From assembly GCF_001895005.1 (NCBI RefSeq), contig NZ_BCXH01000008.1, forward strand, positions 166,133-230,132: a DNA stretch of 64,000 nt. The letters are read 5' to 3'. Both the position numbers and the translations under genes were made by a program. This document shows, one piece after another, positions 28,726-37,567 of the stretch. The stretch comes from Rhodococcus yunnanensis NBRC 103083 (GTDB taxonomy: Bacteria > Actinomycetota > Actinomycetes > Mycobacteriales > Mycobacteriaceae). Positions within the stretch are counted from its first letter, which is position 1; every line of letters starts with the position of its first letter. Below the pieces are notes generated by a model, which saw nothing but the letters and a program-made list of their open reading frames with translations, had not been told where the DNA came from and ran no database searches.

Positions 28726-29412
28726 CTACTCCTTTTCGGGGGTTGATATGCCGTGGTTGAAGGCAAAGACTATGGCAGCTGCGCGGTCTCGCAAGTCGAG
28801 TTTGTCGAAGATGCGGCGGATGTGACTCTTCACCGTCACGGTCGAGATACCGAGGTGTTCGGCGATCTCGGAGTTCGAGCGTCCCCGACCTATTTCGGTG
28901 AGGACGTCGTACTCGCGTGAGGTGAGCGTTGCCCTGACCCTCCGATCCGGCGGGATCGCCATCGCCGCGTTCCGGTAGGCGTCCAGCACCCGCGCGGTAA
29001 CAGCGGGGTCCAGGCAGGCCCCCTCCTGCACCACGGACCTGACAGCACGGATGAGGGATTCCGCCGACGAGTCCTTGAGGATGAAGCCCGCTGCACCTGA
29101 CCGGAGTGCCCCCGCCAGCAGTTCGTCGTCGTCGAAGGTAGTCAGGACGAGAACTTGCGGCGGGTTCGTGAGCGATTGCAGACGTTGGATCGCCTCGATG
29201 CCGTCGACGAATTTCATGCGGAGATCCATCACAACGACGTCAGGGCGACATCGACTGACCGCGTCCAGCACCTCGCCTCCATCAGCGCACTCGCCGACGA
29301 TGAGAAATCCGTCTCTGCGGCGCAGAATCCTGCGGAGTCCCTTCCGAACCAACTCCTGATCGTCAACTAACAGGATGGATATTTCGTGACTGTCGTCGGT
29401 CATCGTTGTCAT
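28726..29412 (-). CDS. NarL/FixJ-type response regulator
   Basis: 228 residues. Receiver domain (residues 11-130) with acidic pocket D17-D18, phosphorylation site D63 in V-M-D-L-R-M, the conserved T in L-T-T-F-D-D and K in F-I-L-K-D-S. The C-terminal LuxR helix-turn-helix contains L-T-S-R-E-Y-D-V-L and G-R-S-N-S-E-I-A-E-H-L. Its start overlaps the histidine kinase stop by four bases, so the two are a coupled pair. The target may be the degenerate mmpL upstream or the Pfa-like operon; neither is shown by the sequence. Confidence 0.93.
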   Translation of the reverse strand: MTTMTDDSHEISILLVDDQELVRKGLRRILRRRDGFLIVGECADGGEVLDAVSRCRPDVVVMDLRMKFVDGIEAIQRLQSLTNPPQVLVLTTFDDDELLAGALRSGAAGFILKDSSAESLIRAVRSVVQEGACLDPAVTARVLDAYRNAAMAIPPDRRVRATLTSREYDVLTEIGRGRSNSEIAEHLGISTVTVKSHIRRIFDKLDLRDRAAAIVFAFNHGISTPEKE

Positions 29413-30689
29413 CGGCTGTGTACCTGCTTTGCATATGAGTTCGGCTGACCGCCTGCAGAATCGAGACCAATGCAGGGCTCGCTATCGGTAATCGGAAAGC
29501 AGGCGGTGACCGACCACGTACCTTCGTGGGCGCTCGCCGACAATGTGCCTCCGAGCAGCTCGGCGCGACGGATCATCCCCCGAAGCCCAGAACCGTTGGC
29601 GCTGTAATCGGTCGGCGCATTCGTCGACGGTATTGCGTTGCAGATCGCGATGCTGATGCGGGCGCCGATCTCGATGGAAACCGTCGCGCGCGACGTCGGC
29701 GCGTGCTTTGCGAAGTTCGCCAGCGATTCCTGGGCGATGCGGTACATCGCCAGCCCAGTCGCACCGGAAACAACTGCAGGATCGCCCCGAACCTGAAGCA
29801 AGACCTCCAGGTTTGCTCGTTGGAAGTCCGCGACGAGGGAGGTGATATCCCCGACTCCGGGCTCGGGACTCAGGATGCGAACATCGTGAGGTACCCCCAT
29901 GGCGTGTGGACCCGAGCCCTGTTCGGCGCCGAGATCGCCTGGGCCTGAACCGAGGACTTTCACCGTGTGACGGATGTCGGCCATGGCCTGTCGGCCGAGC
30001 CTCTCGGCGTCCGCAAGAGCCTCGATGGCGTCGTCGATGTCTCCATCCTCTTGTAGTGCCCGTCGCGCCCCAGTCAAATTCAACAGCGTGATGGTCAGAG
30101 AATGGGCGATTACGTCGTGGACCTCACGTGCAATCCGTTGCCGTTCGTCGACCGCGGCCTGTGCTGTGCGGCTCACCACGGCCTCTCGCTCGCGGTGCAG
30201 CAGGCGAAGCTGAATCAAGAACATGTAGCCGAGCATCCAGCCGAAGCCGATTCCGATCAGATAAGCGAACCCGAAGTCGAGATCGCCAGTCAGGGAGGCG
30301 ACAACGACAGTCAGGGTTGCGGCGAGCCCCATACTTGCGCTGACACGGACGTTGGAGGTCGACGCCACCATTGTGGTGGCAACAGCCACCGCCATGGGTG
30401 CCACGTCCGCGGGCACAGGCGTTGTCAGGATCAGGGCAGTGCCGGCGATCGTCAGAGTCGCAAGGCCGAGTCTGGACGTCGATCCGAAAACAAGATTGCT
30501 GACGACCGCCCAAGCTATGAGGGTGGCACCCAGGCAGGCCTGCCACGTAAGACCTTCCGGCATCCGCTGGACCGTCGACATGACCGCACAGAAAACAAGC
30601 GCGCAGTGAGGCACGGCGAGATACACCGGGGGATAGTCGTATCCGGTGGCTGCGATACGACGACCCAGAAGTTGTGTGACCGAGTGCAC
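29409..30689 (-). CDS. sensor histidine kinase, HisKA_3/NarL-partner type
   Basis: 426 residues. About five to six membrane helices in the first 165 residues with hardly any external domain, so it may sense a membrane signal. HisKA_3 dimerisation motif R-Q-R-I-A-R-E-V-H-D-V-I-A-H-S has the phosphorylated H191. The HATPase domain shows the N-box M-Y-R-I-A-Q-E-S-L-A-N near 322 and the G-box G-S-G-L-R-G-M near 375; a Pro/Gly-rich insertion separates the two. It forms a two-gene operon with the response regulator. Confidence 0.9.
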   Translation of the reverse strand: MHSVTQLLGRRIAATGYDYPPVYLAVPHCALVFCAVMSTVQRMPEGLTWQACLGATLIAWAVVSNLVFGSTSRLGLATLTIAGTALILTTPVPADVAPMAVAVATTMVASTSNVRVSASMGLAATLTVVVASLTGDLDFGFAYLIGIGFGWMLGYMFLIQLRLLHREREAVVSRTAQAAVDERQRIAREVHDVIAHSLTITLLNLTGARRALQEDGDIDDAIEALADAERLGRQAMADIRHTVKVLGSGPGDLGAEQGSGPHAMGVPHDVRILSPEPGVGDITSLVADFQRANLEVLLQVRGDPAVVSGATGLAMYRIAQESLANFAKHAPTSRATVSIEIGARISIAICNAIPSTNAPTDYSANGSGLRGMIRRAELLGGTLSASAHEGTWSVTACFPITDSEPCIGLDSAGGQPNSYAKQVHSR

Positions 30690-30837
30690 ACGTCGCAGTC
30701 TAAGAGACGGCAGAGTGATGGGAGTCCGGAAGTAGTTGCTGTCGAGAGTTTTCCGTGGTCGACACGCTCAACCGTGATACTAAGGCTTGTTCGGAGTGCC
30801 TGCGTGGGTCGACTGTGTCGTGGGTTGCGTAGTCCTC

Positions 30838-30849
30838 CGCCCCTGGGCG
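30838..30849. promoter_or_regulatory. palindrome CGCCCCTGGGCG upstream of the two-component system
   Basis: Perfect arms CGCCC and GGGCG, flanked more loosely by CTC and GAG, in the 318-base gap between the kinase gene and the mmpL remnant. It could be the response regulator's site. I see no gene in 30690-31007. Confidence 0.3.
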
Positions 30850-31007
30850 TAGAGGTAAGTCCGTCCTCGGGAGGTCGTGGTGTCGGTCGGCATTCGGTTA
30901 GCGTGTTCACAACGGGGTGAGTGGTCTGTTTGCGACGAGCAGTGGAACGGCCTGACAGGCTGCCCCTCGCGCGACACGCCGTGGCACCATCTGGCCCCAG
31001 GACCTGA

Positions 31008-31330
31008 AGGAACGTCATCGACACGCTTGGAGAAACGGTCATACGCTGGCGTTTCGCCATCGTAGTCCTATGTGTGAGCAGCGCAGGTGGCTTGAATCTA
31101 CTTGTGCCTCAACTGGAAATCGTTGCATCGGAACGATCGGCCGCGATTGTTCCGTCGATCCTCTTCTTCGAACTGGGTGACTATGCAACAGGCGATCTGA
31201 TGCTGATCGTTCTTGTCGCAAGCGCACTCACCTTCCTGATTTTCGCTGTGATGCTCCGAAGCGTGGTCGCGCCCGCATACATTCTCATCTCCGTGCTCGT
31301 GTCATACCTCTCCGCCATTCACAGTCACTG
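31008..31330 (+). pseudogene. MmpL (RND) transporter remnant with internal deletion
   Basis: Read from 31008, after an in-frame TGA, the frame gives an MmpL-like N-terminus (V-I-R-W-R-F-A-I-V-V-L-C-V, then N-L-L-V-P-Q-L-E). It then jumps to an MmpL transmembrane segment that normally lies several hundred residues later (Y-A-T-G-D-L-M-L-I-V-L-V, then L-R-S-V-V-A-P, then V-L-V-S-Y-L-S-A). After that similarity stops. There is no ATG or GTG before the first segment. A full MmpL has 700 or more residues; here about 100 remain. It is divergent from the two-component system, an arrangement often seen for regulated MmpL genes. Confidence 0.7.
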
Positions 31331-31429
31331 CCTCACCCGGGCCGTGAACGGGTGGCACTGCCGGAGCTGTTCCGAAAGCTGTTCCATTCAATCAATTTTG
31401 GTACTTCAGACGACCGTGAGGACGCCCCG

Positions 31430-34400
31430 ATGAACCCAATTGTAGATATCGGTGCTCAGACGTATGGGGGCGGTGACGTCCCTGTCGCGATAGTCGGAAT
31501 CGGCGCGCTCTTTCCCGGTGCGAACGATCTCGACCAATACTGGGACAACGTCCTTCGAAACATCGACTGCATCACCGATGTGCCGGAACACGAATGGCGA
31601 GTCGACGATTACTTCGACCCGGATCCTCGCGCCGAGGACAAGACGTACTCGAAGCGGGGCGGATTCATTCCGCCAGTTCAGTTCGACCCGATGGAATACG
31701 GGATTCCGCCGAAAACCGTCGAGGCAACAAGCGTGCTTCAGCTGCTGAGTCTGGTAATCGCGAAACAGACCCTGACCGATTCGGGGTGCTTCGACAATCC
31801 CGAGTTCGATCGTTCGAAGGCTGGCGTCGTTCTCGGCACTACCGGCGCCAACGCGCTGGTGCGAGACATGATGTCGCGGATGCAGGCACCGTTGCTCACC
31901 GAGGTGCTGCGCAGCAGCGGACTGAGCAAAGACGAATCCGAGGCCATTGTCGAGAAGTACAAACTTGCCTACGCGCCCTGGCAGGAGAACTCCTTTCCCG
32001 GCATCCTCGGCAATGTCGTCGCCGGTCGGATCGCCAATCGATTCGACCTGGGTGCCATGAACTGCACCACGGATGCGGCGTGCGCCAGCTCGCTGGCTGC
32101 TGTCAACGTAGCCATTGCCGAATTATCCCTCGGTCGAGCCGATTTCATGATCGCCGGTGGATGTGATCTCGAGAACAGCCCGACGATGTACGTGTGTTTC
32201 TCGAAGACACCTGCCCTGTCGATGGCGGGGGAAGTCCGCCCGTTCGACGAGAACGCAGACGGGACCTTGATCGGTCAGGGAATCGGAATGGTCGGGTTGA
32301 AGCGGCTTGTCGACGCGGAACGCGACGGTGATCGAATCTACGCCACGATCAAGGGGATTGGGTCCTCGAGCGACGGGCGCTTCAAGAGTATCTACGCGCC
32401 ACGGGTCGAAGGACAGGTGAGTGCTCTGCGTCGCGCCTATGCGGCGGCGGAGGTGGCCCCTGAGACGGTTCGCTTGCTCGAGTGCCACGGCACAGGCACG
32501 ATGATCGGCGACCAGGTCGAGATCGCGGCGCTCAAAGAAGTGTTCGAGTTCGACGAACTTGCAGACCAGACGATCGCGATCGGGAGCGTGAAGTCGCAGA
32601 TCGGCCATACCAAGAGCGCGGCTGGAATCGCAGGCATCATCAAAGTCGCGTTGGCGTTGCATCAGCGGGTACTTCCACCCACCCATAATGTGACGATGCC
32701 GAAAGGCTCTATGGGTTTCGACGAATCCCCGCTCTATCCCAATGTGACGGCGCGCCCGTGGGTGAGCGACCCGCGCACGGTCGCTCGCCGGGCGGGAGTC
32801 TCCTCGTTCGGTTTCGGCGGTACGAACTTTCATTGTGTTCTCGAGGAACCGCCGCGCCACTCGGATGAAGAGAGCCCCGCGTGGCGCACTGTCGTGACCT
32901 ACCTGTGGCATGCGCCAACGTCCGAAGAGCTGATTGCGGCGATCGACCGCGAGCCGTTGCGAAGAGCCGATGATTCGATGATTCCACGCGAGCATGCCCG
33001 CCTCGCGATCGTCGTCGATCGAACCGTCGATGTACACGCTCGCCGGGCCGCGGCCCTCGACCACATCAGATCCGGTGGACAGCCGCCGGCCGGGGTGCAT
33101 TACCGAGATAGTGGCATCGCCGACGGCAAAGTGGCAGCGCTCTTCGCCGGTCAGGGGAGTCAATACGTCAACATGGGTGCGGGCGCAGCGATGGCGTTTC
33201 CCTGCGTCCTCGATGCGTTCGACGCGATGGCGCGAGAGTTTGTGTCCGGTGTATTCGGACCGACAGTCTTTCCTCCCTCGGCCTTTACTCCGGCCGCTGG
33301 CGCAGCGCACGAGGATGCGTTGCGCGCCACCGACCTTGCGCAACCCGCAATCGGAGCATTGGCGCAGGGGCAGTTCGACCATCTGAGGTCGCTGGGCTTT
33401 TCGCCAGACGGCGCGCTCGGTCACAGCTACGGCGAGGTAGTCGCACTCTGGGCAGCGGGCAGTTTCGATGACGACACATTCCGGAAGCTGACGGTTGCCC
33501 GCGGAGCAGCGATGGCGAAGCGGCCGGACCGCAGCGCAGATCCGGGCTCGATGGCCGCGGTTGCCGCGACGGCGGCGGAAGTCGAAGGGCTGATCGCCGA
33601 TCGCGACGAGTTGTGGCTCTGCAATGTCAATGCACCGAATCAGGTGGTGGTCGGCGGACACACCAAGGCGATCACCGAGTTCGTCGCGTTATGTCGGAGC
33701 GTGAACATTGCGGCGCGGACGCTTACAGTGGCAGCGGCCTTCCATACACCGCTCATCGAGCACGCTGTGTCGGACTTCCGCGAGGTGCTCGAAGACGTGC
33801 ACATCGGCCCGCCTGCCGTCCCGGTGTTCGCCGACACTGCGTCCGTTTCGTACGGCACCGACGTTGCGGCCAACCGAGACGTGCTCGCGAACCAGATGGT
33901 CAGTCCCGTCGCGTTCGCCGATCGATTGGTCGAGATGTACGAGCAGGGATTTCGGGTGTTCGTGGAGTTCGGACCGAAGTCCACGCTCAGCGACCTGGTC
34001 CGCCGAACCTTGGACGGTCGTGGCGACATCAGCGTCGTCGCCGTAGATGGAGGCCCCTCGGTCGACGGCGAGTTCCACGCTGTCGACGCGATCGCGCGAC
34101 TGGTGGTGCTCGGCCTGCCGCTAACCGGACTTAACCGCGGTGTTCGGGCCGCTCGGCCACAGGCAGAAGAGGCAGGAAAGGGAACCATCCTGCTTCACGG
34201 CAGCGAGTACGTGACCGAGGAGCGCCGACAGACATTCCTCGATTCACTCGATAGCGGATACACGATCGAAAGGTTGACCACCGTGAACGACCATCCAGAC
34301 GCTTCTGAGCACGTAACCTCGCCCGAGGCCGCGGGCGACCGAGGGCCTCAGGCCATGTCGAACGGCGACGCAGCGATTTCGGGGAATCGGAATTCGATCT

Positions 34401-37400
34401 GGGACATCGCAAACGAACATCTGAGCATGCATCGCGCGTACTTGGCGAGCCAGCTGTCCATTGCGGATCGGGTGAGCGGTTTGCTCAGTACAGAGGCTGC
34501 GCAGACTGTCCGACGTGACGTGATCGACGGGATCGACGCAGTGGTGCGGCAATCGGCTGCGATCAGTGAAGGTCACATTCACGCCAGTGGGGTCCTTCGC
34601 AGTTTCGCCGAGCTCGAATCCGGCTCGGATGCGGGTCGGCGGAATGGCTCGTTCGCGGGATCGGTGATCGACGGGTCAACAGGATCGGGAGCGGCTGCTC
34701 TGAGCCCAGCACCGTACTGGAAGGGAAACGACCACTTGGGTCTGAACGAAAGCGCTGGAAATCGGTTCGTCCAGAACGGGTTCGGCGTCACCGGGGCGGG
34801 GGCCGATGGCGCGGCTGTGGACGGGACGCACGTGAACGGTGCTGGGCCGTCTGGTTCGGTGGGCGACGAGACTCCTGGTATCGCAAAGCGCGAAGATCTT
34901 CTCTCGACCGAAACGGCCCGTGCGGTCACGCTGCCGAGTGATGTCGCCGAGATCACGGAATTGATGCTCGGGACCATTGCGGACAAGACTGGCTACCCAG
35001 CGGACATGCTCGATCTGCAGATGGCGATGGAGGCCGACCTCGGAATCGACTCCATTAAACGGGTCGAGATACTTAGTTCGCTCCAGGACAGCTTCCCTGA
35101 CATCCCGCCGCCGCCGCCCGAGGAAGTGTTCTCGTTGTCGACGCTGCAAGATATCGTCGACTACCTGGCCAAGCTCTCAGGCGTCGGTGCAACGGGCTCG
35201 CCCGTTGTGGCGGACGACGAGGTGATCCTGGACCCAAAAGTTGACGGCGGGAGCACGATTGTCCGTCGCGACATCGACACCATCGTGCTGCCCGCCGTCG
35301 ACGTACTGGTCGATCCCTTTCGCTCGGAGCCGATTGCGGTGTTCGGTGGCGCAGTGCGCGATCTTCCCGACGGGTTCGCCGACGTTCTGCGTCGTCGCGG
35401 GTGGGCGGTGCACGAGGAGGACCAGGCGCCAGACGCATCGCGCATTGACCTCGCTCTCTGGGTGATGTCGGCCGATGACCGAAGAGCTCCGGATCACGTC
35501 GTCGACGAATTGGCCGAAGCTGTGTCGTTCACAGGCTCCGTCCTCGGACGTCTGGCCATGGGTTCTGATGGCGCTCGGACGGCGCTGCTTGCGGTGACAA
35601 GGGGTGAGGGCACCACCGGCGTCGATGCGCCGTCACTCCCGAACGCAGTCGCCTCCGGAGTGGCCGGGCTCATCAAGACCGCAGGTCATGAGGGGGACGC
35701 GGTGTACACGCGGTTGGTGGACATCGACATCGATCTCGATTCCGACGCTGCCTGCGCCGCACTGGTCAAGGAGTTGTACGACTGCGACACTTCGTATTCC
35801 GAGGTCGGGGTGCGTGCCGATGGGCAACGGGTCACCCGAGTGGCGATGGCGTCGACGGAGCTGGGTGAGCTGCCGTCGTCCGGCGAGATCCGCCTCGGCG
35901 CCGATGATCTCGTACTCGTCACCGGTGGGGGCCGCGGCATCACCGCCGCATGCGTCCTTGAATTGGCAGACCGATGTGAGGCCTGTTACTTGTTGGCAGG
36001 CAGCACAGCGATCGAAGCAGAGCCGGAGTGGACCGTCGGGGTACCGGACACCGATCTGCGGCGGGCTCTGGCCGAACATTCAAGGTCGGTCGGCCGGTTA
36101 CTCTCGCTGGTCGACATCGCGACGGAAGCCGCACACATCATGGCAGTTCGAGAGGTACACGAGACGTTGACGGCGCTCGAGGCAGCTGGTCGGCGGGCCA
36201 CCTACCTTCATGTCGATCTCACCGACGCCGCTGCCGTAGCCCGCACGATCGGTCCGTTCGCCGAGCGTATTACTGCGTTGGTCCACGGTGCGGGCGCCAT
36301 CCGAGACAGTTGGCTGTCCGAGAAGAAGGCAGACGACGTTCGGCATGTGCTGGACGTCAAGATCTCTGGCTTGCTCAACGTACTCGGCGTGCTCGAGATT
36401 TCGCGGCTCCGGCATGTAGGACTGTTCGCATCTGTGGCCGGCTTCTACGGCAACCCAGGACAGGCGGACTATGCCACCGGCAACGAGTCGATCAATCGCG
36501 TGGCCGGGTGGATCGCGGGGCGCAATCCGCAGGCTCAGGTTACTGCGGTGAACTGGGGACCATGGAACGGTGGGATGGTACGGCCGGAGCTGGCCACGAT
36601 TTTCCGGGACCACGGGGTAGCGATGGTCGACATGGTGAAGGGCACAGCCGCATTCGTCGACATCTTCACGCGCGCGCCCGGAATCTCCGTCGAACTTGTG
36701 GGTTCTCGGGAGCCACTTGTCGACCGGTCGAGCATACCGGTTCGCGCCGGTGGAGTGCAGGTTGTGCGGTCGATGGCACCTGTTTACGCAAGCGCTGTGA
36801 TCGCTGACCACGCGCTTGCGGGCAAGCCCGTCCTACCAGCGGCGTGGGCGATGGGCGCACTGTTGAACATCGCACGAGGTGTCACCGGCGTAACCCCACT
36901 GGTGTGGACGGACTTTCGCGTCCTCAAGGGAATCGTGTGCGACGGTTCCGAGCCGGACCGACTGATCACGACAGCGCGCTACGGGGACGATGGTGGACTG
37001 ACCATCACGGCGGCAGACGCTGGCGGTCGGCCACGCTACCGGCTCACCGTCCGGCCCGAGGAGGATCGAGCGCCACTTCCTCCCCCTCTTCGTCCGGTAC
37101 CGGTTCAGGGCAGTGGAGACCCCACCACTGCCTACGACGTTGGGCACTTGTTCCATGGTCCGCTCCTGCGGGGTGTGCGAAGGATCATCTCGCACACCGA
37201 CTCCGAGCTCATTGCCGAATGCCGACTGGACCCTGCGAAGGTGGCTGACGGGGCATACGAAGTGGGCGGCTACGACCCTGTCCTCGGAGACGTGGTGGGT
37301 CAGGTTGTCGCGCCGTGGATTCGTAACAAGTACGGCAAATCGCCGATGCCCGCCGCGGTAGCGCGCGTCGACAGCTATCGGAGACTTCCCCATGACGAGC

Positions 37401-37567
37401 CGTACTACGTCGTGGCCAGCGGATTCACACAAACCTCCGAGAATGTCGTCGTCGGCACTCTTACCAGCTATGACCTGTTCGGTGTTGTGTTGCAGGTCAT
37501 CGACGGGTTCGAAGCAGTGATGTCCGAGGCGCTCAACGGACTCTTCGCCGCAGGAGGTGCACAGTGA
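31430..37567 (+). CDS. PfaA-like multidomain lipid synthase (KS-AT-ACP-KR-DH)
   Basis: About 2045 residues from ATG 31430, which has GTGAGGA eight bases before it. Domains in order: ketosynthase (about 18-455) with D-A-A-C-A-S, active Cys218, and H-G-T-G / G-H-T-K motifs; acyltransferase (about 560-890) with G-H-S-Y-G-E, Ser666; one acyl carrier domain (about 1165-1240) with L-G-I-D-S-I-K-R-V, Ser1208; ketoreductase (about 1485-1760) with V-T-G-G-G-R-G and Tyr1681; and a C-terminal dehydratase of the PS-DH type (H1794 in D-H-A-L-A-G-K-P-V-L-P). The D-A-A-C motif and the D-S-I-K-R-V carrier are marks of Pfa (PUFA) synthases rather than ordinary PKSs. PfaA normally has several carrier domains in tandem; here there is one. 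Its stop overlaps the next gene (GTGA). Confidence 0.88.
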   Translation: MNPIVDIGAQTYGGGDVPVAIVGIGALFPGANDLDQYWDNVLRNIDCITDVPEHEWRVDDYFDPDPRAEDKTYSKRGGFIPPVQFDPMEYGIPPKTVEATSVLQLLSLVIAKQTLTDSGCFDNPEFDRSKAGVVLGTTGANALVRDMMSRMQAPLLTEVLRSSGLSKDESEAIVEKYKLAYAPWQENSFPGILGNVVAGRIANRFDLGAMNCTTDAACASSLAAVNVAIAELSLGRADFMIAGGCDLENSPTMYVCFSKTPALSMAGEVRPFDENADGTLIGQGIGMVGLKRLVDAERDGDRIYATIKGIGSSSDGRFKSIYAPRVEGQVSALRRAYAAAEVAPETVRLLECHGTGTMIGDQVEIAALKEVFEFDELADQTIAIGSVKSQIGHTKSAAGIAGIIKVALALHQRVLPPTHNVTMPKGSMGFDESPLYPNVTARPWVSDPRTVARRAGVSSFGFGGTNFHCVLEEPPRHSDEESPAWRTVVTYLWHAPTSEELIAAIDREPLRRADDSMIPREHARLAIVVDRTVDVHARRAAALDHIRSGGQPPAGVHYRDSGIADGKVAALFAGQGSQYVNMGAGAAMAFPCVLDAFDAMAREFVSGVFGPTVFPPSAFTPAAGAAHEDALRATDLAQPAIGALAQGQFDHLRSLGFSPDGALGHSYGEVVALWAAGSFDDDTFRKLTVARGAAMAKRPDRSADPGSMAAVAATAAEVEGLIADRDELWLCNVNAPNQVVVGGHTKAITEFVALCRSVNIAARTLTVAAAFHTPLIEHAVSDFREVLEDVHIGPPAVPVFADTASVSYGTDVAANRDVLANQMVSPVAFADRLVEMYEQGFRVFVEFGPKSTLSDLVRRTLDGRGDISVVAVDGGPSVDGEFHAVDAIARLVVLGLPLTGLNRGVRAARPQAEEAGKGTILLHGSEYVTEERRQTFLDSLDSGYTIERLTTVNDHPDASEHVTSPEAAGDRGPQAMSNGDAAISGNRNSIWDIANEHLSMHRAYLASQLSIADRVSGLLSTEAAQTVRRDVIDGIDAVVRQSAAISEGHIHASGVLRSFAELESGSDAGRRNGSFAGSVIDGSTGSGAAALSPAPYWKGNDHLGLNESAGNRFVQNGFGVTGAGADGAAVDGTHVNGAGPSGSVGDETPGIAKREDLLSTETARAVTLPSDVAEITELMLGTIADKTGYPADMLDLQMAMEADLGIDSIKRVEILSSLQDSFPDIPPPPPEEVFSLSTLQDIVDYLAKLSGVGATGSPVVADDEVILDPKVDGGSTIVRRDIDTIVLPAVDVLVDPFRSEPIAVFGGAVRDLPDGFADVLRRRGWAVHEEDQAPDASRIDLALWVMSADDRRAPDHVVDELAEAVSFTGSVLGRLAMGSDGARTALLAVTRGEGTTGVDAPSLPNAVASGVAGLIKTAGHEGDAVYTRLVDIDIDLDSDAACAALVKELYDCDTSYSEVGVRADGQRVTRVAMASTELGELPSSGEIRLGADDLVLVTGGGRGITAACVLELADRCEACYLLAGSTAIEAEPEWTVGVPDTDLRRALAEHSRSVGRLLSLVDIATEAAHIMAVREVHETLTALEAAGRRATYLHVDLTDAAAVARTIGPFAERITALVHGAGAIRDSWLSEKKADDVRHVLDVKISGLLNVLGVLEISRLRHVGLFASVAGFYGNPGQADYATGNESINRVAGWIAGRNPQAQVTAVNWGPWNGGMVRPELATIFRDHGVAMVDMVKGTAAFVDIFTRAPGISVELVGSREPLVDRSSIPVRAGGVQVVRSMAPVYASAVIADHALAGKPVLPAAWAMGALLNIARGVTGVTPLVWTDFRVLKGIVCDGSEPDRLITTARYGDDGGLTITAADAGGRPRYRLTVRPEEDRAPLPPPLRPVPVQGSGDPTTAYDVGHLFHGPLLRGVRRIISHTDSELIAECRLDPAKVADGAYEVGGYDPVLGDVVGQVVAPWIRNKYGKSPMPAAVARVDSYRRLPHDEPYYVVASGFTQTSENVVVGTLTSYDLFGVVLQVIDGFEAVMSEALNGLFAAGGAQ

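Noticed and set aside
32123..33661. A 512-codon open frame antisense to the PfaA-like gene
   Set aside because: No recognisable motif, and the sense frame carries ketosynthase and acyltransferase active sites at these positions.
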